Shown: positions 44,373 to 56,002 of the stretch, piece by piece | How the letters are laid out: every line of letters starts with the position of its first letter | How positions within the stretch are numbered: the stretch's first letter is position 1 | NCBI GenBank assembly: GCA_030765065.1 | Contig: CM060978.1 | Span: forward strand, 59,982,421 to 60,046,420 | Source of the DNA: Deroplatys truncata | Taxonomy: Eukaryota > Arthropoda > Insecta > Mantodea > Mantidae | Direction: 5' to 3' | DNA length: 64,000 bases | Translations under genes and position numbers: made by a program | Notes under the pieces: model-generated | Database searches by the model: none | What the model was told of the DNA's origin: nothing | The model's input: the letters and a program-made list of their open reading frames with translations, nothing else

Positions 44373-45663
44373 CAAGGGGCACTATTTATATTTTGAGCCT
44401 AATAATTAAAACAAAGTAATTTCTGATTGAAAAGTGCTTTATTGTTTTTCAAATTATTCTCCTTTATGATCAATACACTTTTGCATCCGTTTGAACCATT
44501 TGTCAAAGAATTTATTCCAGTCTTCTTGATACACCTCCAAAACATGGTTTTTGAAGGCATCAACTGCTTCTTCTGCCAACGAAAATCGTTGTCCACGCAA
44601 TTTATTCTTGATGTCCGGGAACAAAAAGAAGTCATTGGGTGCCAAATTAGGACTGTATGGCGGATGACCCATCAATTCGATTTTTTGAGTCTTCAAATAC
44701 TCTGTTGTTAGACGAGATGCGTGTGCGCTCGCATTGTCTTAATGAAGAACGATCCTATGGTTCTTGTTGGTTTTCCTTACTTCACCGAAGACTTCCGGCA
44801 AACAAATGGTTGTGTTCCATTCGGCATTGACCGTTTTACGTTCCTCTAAAGGCACTGTTGGCACATGGCCAGTTTTGCTGAAAAAGCAGGCGACCATTTG
44901 CTTCGAAGTTCTTCGAGTGCGAACAACTTTTGTTGCATTTGCTTCATCTTGAAACACCCATACAGTCGACTGCTGTTTACGTTCCGGCCCATACGCATAG
45001 ATCCATGATTCGTCACCTGTTTCAATCTTATATACGTCTTTTGAGGCACCGCCATTGTATTTCTTGAGCATTTTTGTACACCAATCGACGACACGAGCAT
45101 CTTTTTGAGATTGCGTCAAATTATGTGGGATCCAACGAGAGCAAACCTTTTTCACGGCTAAACAATCATGCACTATTTTATATATGCTGGTGGAACTAAT
45201 GCCTAGGGTTGCCTCAAGCTCACAATATGTTGCATGGCGATCTTTCATTATTAGAGTTTGCACAGCATCAATGTTTTCTGGCACAACTGATTTTGGACGA
45301 CCTTCACGAACTTCATCATTGAGCGAACGGCGGCCACGATTAAATTCGTTGTACCAGCGTTTCACAGTGGCAAAGGATGGAGCTTCGTGCCAAATGTGGA
45401 AGTTAGTTGATCGATGCACTCTTGTCTTGATAATCCACGTCGAAAGTCGTAATAAATCATTGCAGGAACATTTTCACGAGTTAATTCCATGTTTTTGTTG
45501 ACACACAATGTTCAACTTAGTGTAAACAAAACAAATGGAGCTCTATTGGCAAAATGTTTGAAGTAGATTATGGTCAAAAATGTCAAACTTTCCATTGGAA
45601 ACGCCAGATGGCACCTACAACATTCAGGGTTGCCAAGGCTCAAAATATAAATAGTGCCTCTCG
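44373..45663 (-). mobile_element. mariner element, full-length
   Basis: Terminal inverted repeats with the core GGCACTATTTATATTTTGAG at both ends, flanked by TA (44371-44372; 45664-45665). The 1,291-bp length is standard for a mariner. Confidence 0.96.
44439..45490 (-). pseudogene. mariner transposase, nearly intact
   Basis: From ATG at 45490 the product starts MELTRENVPAMIYYDFRRGL, the N-terminal helix-turn-helix. A one-base deletion near 45,395 (after QLTSTFGTK) shifts the frame. The long following frame gives APSFATVKRWYNEFNRGRRS, then SSTSIYKIVHD, then WIPHNLTQSQK (linker WVPHEL-type motif) and the first catalytic Asp in TGDESWIYAY. A stop replaces one codon directly before DNASAHASRL (second Asp), and the frame continues with HPPYSPNLAPNDFFLFP (third Asp in PND). 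SPD has become SPN, which is outside the catalytic triad. A further stop precedes the terminal FEKQ. The reading length, 1,052 bp, is one base short of 351 codons. It is inactive but young compared with the other copies here. The subfamily is not assigned. Confidence 0.95.
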
Positions 45664-45665
45664 TA

Positions 45666-46399
45666 CTTTCTGAAGATTTAACGAGGCGTTATTTCAATAT
45701 AATCAAGTAATGTCTTCTAAAGAAAAACGCGACTTAAACAGTTTGTCAAACAAAGATCGTCAAATCATTTGAGGCCATTTACTTTACCTTGGAATCTGCG
45801 ACATATTTCGACGTACATGGAGCTGTTGAAATTCCTTGCCAAGAATTTAATTTTCTCTGCGAAATCATCGCCCTTGTACAGTGTTATTATTTAATTAATT
45901 ACGTCGACTAATTTCCTGGAGAGTATCGTCTTCAGATAAACATCTTCTTCTTATTCTTCACCGTCTTCTTCTTCGTCACAACGTAATTACAGATTCTTAT
46001 CGTGTGACAAGCACGGTCGAGGTGCTATGAATTCAACAATTATGTAATTATGTGCTACTATAAAACGAGCAACGGTTTTTTATTACCTCGTATTTTCTTT
46101 TCTTTTTTACCTTTTGCTTCTGTGCTGGGTCTCTTGTATAGACTTCCCTTCTCCTTTCCTTGACATGAAAGAAAAGCAAATAAGCCGGTGCATTAGTCAT
46201 TTTGACCTGAATGGCTTATGCAAATCAGCACACGATAACAGCACAACGTCAATAAATCGTAGGCGTAAAGTTTTTATTACCTCATTACTTGTCTTTGCAG
46301 GGGTGAAGCTTTAGTTTTAAAATTCCTGTTTAAGGATTTATAAAAATATGTAATATATACGTAAGCAGTAAATTTTATGCACGCTGTGCATAAAAAGAC
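45666..46399. other. no feature recognised
   Basis: AT-rich, with a (CTT)-rich patch near 45,950-45,975. A 66-codon plus-strand ORF (46114-46314) has no domain. Confidence 0.4.
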
Positions 46400-46890
46400 C
46401 TGCCGTCTGTTCAGCCGAGCAGGTAGCGCTGCGGTAACGTGACCGACTCGCATTCGGGACGTCTCGTTCTCGATGTCGATTATATCCCATGGCTTTTTTC
46501 GTAGTTTCCCCGGGTCGGTAGACGAACGCTGGGGTGTATACCCTTCTACCACGGTTCTCCGGTCCCTTATTTCCTGTGCCCATCATTTCCCTCACTATCA
46601 TCCGTTTCAGGGTTGTAGGACGACGCGACAGTGTTCGGCGCGTTGTGGTTGGGCGGTGGATCTGCGTTTTGTAGAGGTTTCTTTCCTGGTGCCTTGGGAC
46701 TGCTCAGTTAGGACACACCTACGAGGGTCTGGAGGCTTGTGGGTAGGCCCAGTCGGCGTATGATTCCTTCGATCTGGAAACCTTAATGACCCTATCCATG
46801 CTTTCGCCCGTTGTCATTAAGATCTGGTCACCCCTCGGGTTTCTCCCCTCATTCTTCGCCCCCAGAGGTCACGGTAGAAGCATGTCTGTT
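46400..46890 (+). mobile_element. SINE-3 copy c, with tRNA-like head
   Basis: The head AGCCGAGCAGGTAGCGCTGC looks like an A box, with CGTTCTCGATG as a decayed B box. The shared module follows: CCCATGGCTTTTTTCGTAG, TTTCCCCGGGTCGGTAGACG, AACGCTGGGGTGTATACCC. The tail is GC-rich. The ORFs at 46277-46601 minus and 46473-46763 plus are within it. Confidence 0.75.
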
Positions 46891-47454
46891 CATCATGTTT
46901 TAGCCAGTAGTTCCAAGCAGGTAGATATTTAGGTACTGGAAGAAGATAGTGCTTACTTGATGTGAAGCAAGTGAGGGGTAAAGACGCCGATAGTGAAAGA
47001 ATGTTGGCTGTTTCCCACTGTACGCGCTACGCGCAGCACGAATTCAGCTTACTTTGTACCCCTCCCACCAGCTAAAACTTTACCTGAGAGGTAAACCACC
47101 CTACTCCACTAGCTAAAACGTCGCTAAACAGGCATTGTGTGTAACAATCACTAACGTATAATCTTTGCTAGTAATCTCGCAGTCATACCACAATTCTTTT
47201 GTTTCCGAGATTCTGTTATACGTTATACAACACATATTTAGTGTACTTTGGGCGTTATATGTAATTATTTACCCAGTAACAGCTCTTGAAATATCAAAAT
47301 GGTTGGCAGTACCAGCGTTAATATGCATGCTGCATATTCAAGAATGCCCGATAAATATTATTCTCAAATAAATGACAGGTCAATTGCAGTGAGCCACGAA
47401 AGCTTATTGCTATCGGTTACTTTTGCCTGATAAATATAAAGGAACCATTAAGAA
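46891..47454. other. no feature recognised
   Basis: No ORF, tRNA box or repeat partner beyond short AT-rich stretches. Confidence 0.4.
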
Positions 47455-48720
47455 CTTGCAGAAAACTGTTGATCCGGAAATTTAAGAGGCATGCAATGTG
47501 CCTCTTTGGGAGGTCGGTGCCGGGCAGTCAGAGATAAACAACGATAAGTCGCGGTTACGCACGGCGAAAACACTAGAAGCGCTATAGGCAGATAGCCAGA
47601 ATCTCCTGGAAATTTGTTTAGCCCCCCCCCCCCCCAACAGAACGTGTGGCTAGTATGCTCTGTGGAAAATTCCGTCACTGCGTAGGGAGGCATTTTTGCT
47701 AGTATCAATCGAGTCATTCAGTTGTGGCAGTATTTTTAACACTTAAATGATTTCAGTCTAATTATATAATATAAAATATAATAACAGCCCACCTTAATGC
47801 AATATGTGTATGTAATATATAAAAACTGTATATTACAGTCGTTGTATATGTTTGTATTATTATGCACATGTTTAATAATGTTATGTGAATGTATTACGTA
47901 ATTTAATAATATAGGAGCTGTGATAATAATAGGTAAAAGTTGCTAACAATGAGGTAACCTTGAGGCAATAATGAATTTAAAGTTTAACAATACTACTTAT
48001 GATTCTTGGAAGCAATAATGTAATTTTTAGGAAGTTTAAAAAAATAGCAAAATAGCCAATCAACAACCAGAAAAAGCTTTAGTTAACTGAAGGTATTCTA
48101 TTGGACTAGAATTAGCCAATCAGAAACTGAAATATAGCAAAATTTACAAATTTAGACAGTGCTCATAACTGGACGCGTTGCTTGAAGACAGTGTTTCTAA
48201 CTGGATGCAAGATGTGTCCTCGAGAAGTTTAATACGTATTTGTGCGAGACGAAAATAGTTTTACGTGTTAAAAAGTGCAAGTAATTAATTAAAAAAATCT
48301 CACAGTGAAGTGTTATTTAAATCGTGTCAAGCATTAATAAAAGGAGTGAAGTAAAATTATAATCTCTGTAAGCCTACATTCTTCAGCCGCACCACACTCT
48401 ATTAAGAAATTCATGTCTCTAAAAATAAATACTGACGCAGCCGAGGCAATCATGAATATATAATATCTAAAGAAACAGTCAAATTATAAAGCTAATATTT
48501 TTAAACTTGTGGCGAAGGCTACCGGAAAGCGCGTACTATACTTGCGGTTGCAACTACTTCAAGTGTTAGGCTCTCCAACAGTTGAACTACAATAAAACTC
48601 CTACAACAAAATAACTTCTTCACAGTGAGTGGGTAAGCGAGTTGTGAGAGCGTTGCGACATCGCTCGGAAGAGGGGTGTGATTCCGGTGGCACTGAAAAC
48701 TCCAGGTAAAGTTACTGCCT
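47455..48720 (+). repeat. promoter-like repeat, copy b, split by LTR-A
   Basis: 47455-47722 and 48623-48720 together match 30.85-31.1 kb (GGAGGTCGGTGCCGG; AACGTGTGGC; CTGTGGAAAATTCC; then GTAAGCGAGTTG and TGCGACATC). The three-box heat shock element of copy a is deleted here, leaving CTCTGTGGAAAATTCC. A 13-C run sits at ~47,623. Confidence 0.7.
47723..48622 (+). repeat. LTR-A copy 8, complete
   Basis: 900 bp from TGTGGCAGTATTTTTAACAC to ATAACTTCTTCA. CAGT on both sides (47719-47722 and 48623-48626) is the target duplication, and joining the flanks restores the host repeat. Paired AGCCAATCA boxes are at ~48055 and ~48113. Confidence 0.93.
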
Positions 48721-49191
48721 ATGACTTGAGCCCATTATTTTAAGGGCCTACCAAGTATTTCAGCTTATAACATACCTGGCTGGCGAGAAGTTGCTTCTTA
48801 TTCACAAGTTATAATAGCATTCGTTGTGACCACGACCGGTGTGGCGACGTTTTGTATGGGATGTCGCGGTGGCCTACCCCTGTGACCTTGATTCGATCAA
48901 CTTAATATCCTATGCTGTGAGACGTCGGTATTCTGTCAATCTAGATTAAAACGTATTCTGCCGGGGTAAAATGTGGCTCATAATGAAATGAGTTGCTTAT
49001 TTTGGTGTTGTCAAAATATAGCCCCGCCCCTACCAGCGCGACCACCTTGTATTTTCAAGGAAAATTCTAGCTACTAGATTCGTAGGGTACTTTACATCCC
49101 CAAAGTATAGCCAAACAGCCGAAGGGTAACATTACAAATTAAACCATACATGTTCACGCTACACTGCCGTTTATTTTAATATCGGTTTTCT
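48721..49191. other. no feature recognised
   Basis: Mixed-composition sequence without ORFs or partners. Confidence 0.4.
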
Positions 49192-49600
49192 TTTTGGTGT
49201 TTAGTAGCAATAAGAAAACCTTAACCTTCGTCTCCATGTCGCTGATGAAAGTTTCGTATATGTAAATGTACTAGTTAACGTTCAGCTTAACCACACATGC
49301 AAATAATTCTTCAGCTCTTCCTGTATAAAGTCGAATTATTTGTATTTGTTTAGCCTTACTTGGTGTACCAATCGTAGCGAAACTCTTTCATAGAAGTGGT
49401 ATCAGAACCACCCCATCATTTCACATAGATAATAATGTTCATTGCTTAGTTTGCATGTCCATGAATTGTTTTTCAGGCCAGTCACGTGGAGAACTGATAC
49501 TGACTGGTGGAGTAAAAAGTTGGTTACCTGAAGGAGGAAAAACACTATGACCTTCTAGGGGAATGGGCCACTTTTTACGCACGACAATGTACCAGTGTTG
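49192..49600 (-). repeat. duplicated segment, copy b (uninterrupted)
   Basis: Minus strand matches the pieces of 20.68-22.35 kb in order, without the MITE or the LTR. A minus-strand 66-codon ORF (49439-49639) covers part of it, but copy a has several stops in the same frame. Confidence 0.8.
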
Positions 49601-50564
49601 CCTCACTACGATACTTGGGGACACTACTACAATATACATCCTGAAACATTTAGAAACTTTTATTTCAGTACATTTTTCACGTTTTCAGAGAACAAAAGCT
49701 GGTTAGTTTCTTTTAAAACGCAAAATGCGTCTTCGTAAAACGTAAAACACGCTTTTCAGAGGGTTATAGTGATTACCTAGTGTTGCCTTGAAACAATCAA
49801 CTTATTGTCACTTTTGTAGATAAATGACAATTTTGTCTTCCAATTTACGGGTAAATTATGCTATTTTACGGGGTATTAACAGGACAGACGACTACGGCCA
49901 TCTGTTTTGTTATGATGGAACTATCCTCTACCTGTTTTTCACTGGAACAAATGACAAATCCCATGTGCAGCTGGATCCCCGAGCAAGACCAAGTTGAAAC
50001 TATCATTATAACTGGCACACATACGCGTGCCGTTGTGGCGAATTTCAATTAACTTTCAACGAGCTTTCAAGAGAGGTAATTTTCGAGATGGCGTTTCTGT
50101 TGCAGTGTAGGTTCATTTTGAACTCGGTGGTTCCACTACGTAATTAAACGCTGACATCTCAGCCCGTGGCCACACATAATCAGTTCTTATTACGGTGGTC
50201 TGACCTCCTCAGCAGGTTTATGAGCCGTTTAGACCATCTGTTGTAATGAGGAACTGGCGCAGACTACAGTTGTAATCTAGCGCTGCAACTAATTTAACAG
50301 TAAAGAAGTAAAAATGTTACCTGAGTAACTCGCATCTGCATAATTGTATGTCTCTTCTCTCTTCTGTGCTTTCCTTATGCTCAGCATGAGATTACCAGTC
50401 AAGTGTAGTAGACAATCACATGGAAACCGGAATTATTAATGTATTGCAAACTATTCATACAAAATAATTGATTAATTGTTCTTCTATATATGTCGTGTGT
50501 AGGCTAAAAATAGAATCATAGAATCAGATTGAAAACTTCTGATGACTTTCTCTAGCCACTATAA
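49601..50564. other. no gene supported
   Basis: Two mirror ORFs (49858-50052 plus, 49866-50048 minus) share the same bases; neither has a domain. Otherwise featureless. Confidence 0.4.
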
Positions 50565-50570
50565 TTTATT

Positions 50571-51390
50571 ACTTTCTCTACTACGTATAATAAGTAGGGG
50601 AAGTATTGCATTACAGCCAAAAATTCCATACCGAGATTTCACACGAAATACATGTTTTGAGGTGCACTGAATGCATATAAAGCATTTTTGGAAGCATGTC
50701 CACGTGTGTGTCTGTGTGTCTGTCTGTGAACAGCATAACTCAGAAACGAACAGTCGGATAAACACCAAACTTGGTATTTAGGTTCAGTATCTTCCAGAGA
50801 TGCGACATGAAGGTTTTCAAGATAATCCCCCCACTCCAGATTACCCTTCACATGGAACATTTTTCGAAAATTTTAATTTTCTCAAAAATGGTTCTAACGA
50901 TTTTGAATAAAATACCATAAGTTTAAGACATTTTTATGCCAAATGAATCGTATATTTCGAATTTTCTGGGAATGTCTCCAAAAGTATTCATCATTGTAAA
51001 CGACTGGTAAACCATAAGAGATAGACAAAATTTTACTACGCAAAAAATGTAGATCGCGTTAAAATACACAATTTATCTCATATACATTTTTTATGTTGAG
51101 TGAACCATTTTTGAGATATGCTTGTTATTCCCTTAAATTTTCCAATACTTATTCTTTTTCTCAAATTCGTTATTCATTTTTTTTGTTCTCCTCCACAAAG
51201 CTACTAGCTCTTAAAATATTTGATTATCTCTTAAAGCCTACCAATTCCCCTGGCATCTACAAGAAAATTAGAAATATGATTAACATCTCGATATATCGAT
51301 TAACATGAAGCATACGGAGAATAAGCGTTTATAAATATATTTTCAACAAGAGTAGAGAAAGTCAGGTGAGTGTAACACATCAAATTTTTT
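50571..51390 (-). repeat. Hx copy
   Basis: Starts ACTTTCTCTACTACGTATAA and ends AGAGTAGAGAAAGTCAGGTG, GTAACACATCAAATTTTT. It has a short GTGTGTGTC tract. ORFs 50559-50768 and 50639-50860 (minus) are the recurrent Hx frames. Confidence 0.9.
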
Positions 51391-51392
51391 TT

Positions 51393-51475
51393 TACATAGC
51401 TTCCGCAAACTATTCTTACGTAAGCTTTTCCTATGTGCTTCATCTAATTGAGATAAACATTTGCAGACATTGTTC
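51393..51475 (+). repeat. Hx start fragment
   Basis: TACATAGCTTCCGCAAACTA, TTCTTACGTAAGC, GAGATAAACATTTGCAGA: the opposite orientation from the adjacent copy. Confidence 0.6.
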
Positions 51476-51574
51476 AGGAGTTCATGCCAAAAATAACAAT
51501 TGTTACGAATTTCTTTAAGTTTACTGCATATATATCTAAAGAACTACACCAGTTTATGCAAATATATGTGATAT

Positions 51575-52370
51575 TGAGGCAGTGTTTTAAACACTTAAAT
51601 GATTTCAGTCAAATTATATTATATAACATGTAATAACAGCCCGCCTTAAAGCAAAATGTGTATAAAATAATATAAAATTGTATGTAACCGTCATTTTATT
51701 AATGTTTATATTATTATGTGCATGTTCAATAATGTTATGTGAATGTATTAGGTAATTTCATAATGTAGGAGCTGTGAGAATAATAGGTTACAAGTTGCTA
51801 AAAATGAGGTAACAATGAGGTAGCCTTGAGACAATAATGAATAGGAAAGTTTAATAATGCTACTGGTAATTCTTGTAACAACAATAATGTAACTTTTGAG
51901 ACAGTTTATAAAATAGCCAATCAACAACCAGAAAAAGGCTTAAATTAAATAAAGATATACTACTGGAGTAGGAATAGCCAATCAGAAACTGAAATAGGAC
52001 AAATTGTACAAATTCAGAATTCAGAAAAAATAGTTTTCGAGCTATAAAGCGCAATTAATTAATAAACAGTCTCACAGCTCTCTATATCAGTGAAGTGTTA
52101 TTTAAATCGTGATAAGGATTAATAAATGTACTGAAGTAAAAATTATAATCTGTGTAAGTCTGCATCCTTCAGTCGCACCACGCCTTGTTAAGATATTCAT
52201 GTCTCCACAAATGAATACTGGCGCAGCTGAGGCAAACATAAATATATAATATTTAAAGAAACAGTAGAAATACAAAGTCAATATTTTTAAACTTGGGGCG
52301 AAGGGTACCGAGTACCATACGTGCGGTTGCAACTACTTCAAGTTCGGCTCCTAAAAAACAACCTTCTTCA
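51575..52370 (+). repeat. LTR-A copy 9, internally deleted
   Basis: 796 bp from TGAGGCAGTGTTTTAAACAC to ACAACCTTCTTCA. ATAT flanks both sides (51571-51574; 52371-52374). About 150 bp are missing after AAATTCAGAATTCAGAAAA compared with other copies. Confidence 0.88.
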
Positions 52371-52375
52371 ATATA

Positions 52376-52665
52376 TACCAAAAGGCTTTCGATAAAGTTG
52401 ATTATGATAGTTTAGTTATTAAATTATGAAAATTAGCCTTCTGATTACCACAAATGAAATTACTCGGATCAATTTAAAAACACATGTTACAGGTGATGCA
52501 TTATACAAATTACATTCATTTTAGTGTTATTTCAGGGATTCCTCAAGGATCCAGCTTTGGGCCCTTGTTGTTTTCGTACTTTATAAGCGACTTACCTTGT
52601 GCTGTCAAACATTCTAAAATGTTAATGTTTGCTAATGATGTCAAATTATACAAAAGTATTAATAG
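52376..52665 (+). pseudogene. LINE reverse-transcriptase fragment
   Basis: Encodes FDKVDYDSLVIKL (the AFD-VDH region around the first RT Asp), then SVISGIPQGSSFGPLLFSYF (RT motif 4 GIPQGS.LGPLLF) and LMFANDVKLYKSI, where the catalytic F-A-D-D is altered to FAND. The clade looks Jockey/CR1-like. Stops lie in the first 100 bp. It is flanked directly by an LTR-A copy and an Hx end, so both outer parts of the LINE are gone. With a mutated YxDD-type box it could not be active. Confidence 0.9.
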
Positions 52666-53600
52666 GTTGTCGAACCGTTATCGAATTTTTGGATGAAATG
52701 CAATACCTCCCCCTATTTACTGTACGTAGTAGAGAAAATAATAAGCCTTAGTAGGATTAGCTTGTTTACTCACTAATAAACAGTAGAGGCTACAGAAAGT
52801 CATTTTTATGTACCACATCAGATTTTTCAGTCTGTTTTAAACTATTCCTATTAAAGTTTATGATTTTATCTACTTCTTGTTAATCGAGATAAGCCTTCAT
52901 CAATGCAGCTATTTTTAATTGATAAAATAATAAAACAATTTATTCAAGATAAAACAAATTAATGTATAAACCCTTACGAAAAATTCATCCTGTAATGATA
53001 ATTTCTAATAATGCTTCAGTATTTACCTCATTCACACGTTCCGTAGGTGTTATGAAGAGTGCAGTAGACTAAAGAAGATATTTAGCTAATGACGAATTAC
53101 TACTTGAAAAGTATTAGAATTTGAAATTTCAAATCAAAACCAAAGAGTATTTCGGAAAGGTTTATCGCCAAAAAGATATATTTGACATAAATTGTATATT
53201 TTAATGCCATCTATACTTGTATAATAAAAATATACATCTCATTAAAGGGCAGAATTTATGTTATACAAACTTTTTGTGGAAATAACCAATTCCGAGCTAT
53301 TCCTTGTTATTGGTTTGAATTTTCAAATACTTATATTTTTCTCAAATGGGAAGTTGTTATTCGTTTATTTCTCATAGTCATGACAAGAGAACGGAACTTC
53401 AAAGTCATCACACAGCGAGCAGCTATTGAAAAAAATGACTACCGTTTAAACCTAATTACATACAGTTAATTCCCTTGTACCTACAAGGAAATATGTAATA
53501 AAATCATTTCTACACATGTTATCTCGATTAACTTGAGTGATAGAAGAACAATCATTTTAAGAATGGGTAGAGAAAGTAATGCGAATGTAACATTCACGTT
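52666..53600. repeat. cluster of Hx fragments in both orientations
   Basis: An Hx 3' end (52666-52738, CTGTACGTAGTAGAGAAAAT), then an inverted start (52745-52825, CAGAAAGTCATTTTTATG), then forward pieces (52828-52900; 53100-53230) and a reverse piece (53260-53600, ending GGGTAGAGAAAGTAATGCGA). Middle portions without landmarks (52,905-53,095) show nothing else. Confidence 0.65.
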
Positions 53601-53683
53601 TTTATATTGTATATTGATGGGAGAGACTATAATAACATTAATAATTACTGATTAGCTAAGGGGAAAGTTATAATCTAATGCGT

Positions 53684-54537
53684 TTAGGCAGTGTTTTTAA
53701 CACTTAAATGATTTCAGTCTAATCATGTAATATATACATTCAATAACAGCCCGCCTTATAGCAATATGTGTATAAAATAACATATAAAATGTATGTAACA
53801 GTCATTATATTAATGTTTATATTATTATGTACATGTGAATATATTACGTGATTTAATAATTTAGGAGCTGTCAGAATATAAGTCAAAAGTTGCTAACAAT
53901 GAGTTAACCTTGAGGCAATAATGAATTGAAAAGTTTAATAATGCTACTAGTAATTCTTGGAGCTAAAATAATGTAATTTTTTAAACAGTTTATAAAATAG
54001 CCAATCGACAACCAGAAAAAGCTTAAGTTAAATAAAAGTATTCTATTGGAGTAGGATTAGCCAATCAGAAACTGAAATAGGGCAAATTGTACAAATTCAA
54101 GCGGTAAACGCCAGTTGCTAGTAGACAGCGTTCATAATTGGACGCGAGACACATCCTCGAACCTTACTTATATAAGTTTTTGTATATCGCTGTTTAGGAA
54201 TATATTTTTAGATGATTTTCTGAATATATAAATATTTAATATTTCAAGTCAAGGTGCAGTAATATATAAGTTAAGTTTAATACGTATTCAATGTGAGACA
54301 TATAAAATTCATAAAGGCGAGGATATTATAAAGTTTGCGTGTTAAAACGTGCAAGTAATTAATAAATAATCTCACAGCTCTCTATATCAGTGAAGTGTTA
54401 TTTAATCATGTCAAGGATTAATAAAATGAGTAAAGTAAAAATTATAATCTGTGTAAGCCTACATTCTTTAGCCGTATCACACCCTGTTAAGAGAAACATG
54501 TTTCTACAAAGTTAATACTGACGCAGCCGAGGCAAAC

Positions 54538-54580
<43 letters not shown>

Positions 54581-54721
54581 TAAAGAAAACAAAGTTGGGG
54601 TGAAGGCCATCGAAAAGCGAAAACTGGGGCGAAGGCCACCGAAAACTTTGTACCTTACGTTGGGCAGTTACTTCATCAAGTTTGGCTCTCCAACTGCAGC
54701 AAGACAATACAACCTACTTCA
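53684..54721 (+). repeat. LTR-A copy 10, with internal insertion
   Basis: Starts TTAGGCAGTGTTTTTAACAC and ends AACCTACTTCA. GCGT precedes it (53680-53683) and occurs again two bases after the end (54724-54727), so the duplication is not exact. About 130 bp of extra AT-rich sequence interrupts it between ~54,157 and ~54,290, and an (AT)n tract lies at 54545-54575. Confidence 0.85.
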
Positions 54722-54849
54722 ACGCGTTCAAGATAAAACATATTTTTCATTAAAAATTTAAAATATGCATCTTCCCCTGGGATATCAAAGACTACTCAAT
54801 TTGTCTATGAAGGTGTGACTTACAGAAAAAAATTTCACATAGATTTAAA

Positions 54850-56002
54850 TATATAAAACTTCTGTGATACACACTTATTACTTTTTCTACCCTCTATCCT
54901 TTATTAGTGGGTGCAAAAGTTTGTTTTACTAAAGTTTATTTTTCTATCTACTTTAGTTTTATCCAAAAAAAACTTTCACTGGGAGCTAAAAATAAATAAA
55001 GATTGAGCAAATCGAATCATTAATAACGGGTATCCTGGAAATAGCTTATCCTATAAACGTTATTTGAATAAACTGTGTGCTTTAAAGAGGTCTACATTTT
55101 TTATGTAGTACATTTTCGCCTATTCTATAACGTATACCAGTTATACAAGATTCCACAAAATCCCTTCCAAATGAAGAGGACTTCACAGGCCATTCCCAGA
55201 AAATTCAAGATGTATATTTTATTTGTCAATTAAATATCTTTAATATGTGGCACTTTCATCAAAGAGCCATTTTTAGAAAAGCAAAATTTTCAAAAAATGT
55301 TTCATGTATAGAGTAGATTGGGGTGCGGGATTTTCTTGAAAATCTTCGTGGCGCTTGTTTTGAAGGTACTGAACCTAAGTAGTAAGTTTGGTATTTATCT
55401 GATTTTTCGTTTTGAGTTATGCTGCTCATGTACAAAGACGGATGTTTTTCAGAAAATGCTATTTTTATTCAAGGGACCTCAAAATATATATTTCCTGTGA
55501 AATCTCGACAAGGAATTTTTGGGTGGAATGTAATACCGTGACGTGTTGGCAACACTGGGAGATTAAGTTGGTGACACGGACAGGATGTGACGTGCTGTGA
55601 GAGGGAGGGGCTAACTCTAGAATCGCGGGGAGGCGAGTAGGTGCGTTCCTCTTTTTGCAACGGCCTCCAAGAGGCAAGATGTGGTCTGGAATGGCGACTC
55701 GCGTCGATTTAATTAGGTAACTTTAATCTGTATCTTTCTATACAATACAATAACCATCCAAATTCAAAATTAGTTAATTAATGAAATAGGTGTCATTACC
55801 CTTATTATCCTTGTAATTTAAGAGTTATGAAGATTGTTTTAATGACTATTTACGCTCGCCCCCGTCGGCCTCGTGTTCAATGTGTAAAATGTGAAGATAC
55901 CGGGTACATTTCTGCTCTGCCATCTAAGAATTAGTGTTATTAACAATTAGAGGTGCAACAATACCTTCTTTATCTACTATGTACGTAGTAGAGAAAGTGA
56001 AA
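54850..56002 (+). repeat. Hx copy split by an unclassified insertion
   Basis: 54850-55536 and 55960-56002 form one copy: TTATTACTTTTTCTACCC, TATACCAGTTATACAAGA, ATTTTTGGGTGGAATGTAAT, then ACCTTCTTTATCTACTATG and GTAGTAGAGAAAGTG. Confidence 0.85.
55537..55959. mobile_element. unclassified 423-bp insertion in Hx
   Basis: The host Hx block GGGTGGAATGTAATAC is cut and resumes AATACCTTCTT; AATAC occurs on both sides (55532-55536, 55960-55964), a 5-bp target duplication. The insert begins CGTGACGTGTTGGCAACACT and ends GAGGTGCAAC; the ends are not inverted repeats. A solo LTR is possible. The minus-strand ORFs here have no domain. Confidence 0.65.

Noticed and set aside
53684..54727. Exact GCGT target duplication for LTR-A copy 10
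   Set aside because: The right-hand GCGT lies two bases beyond the expected TTCA end, so the match may be coincidental.
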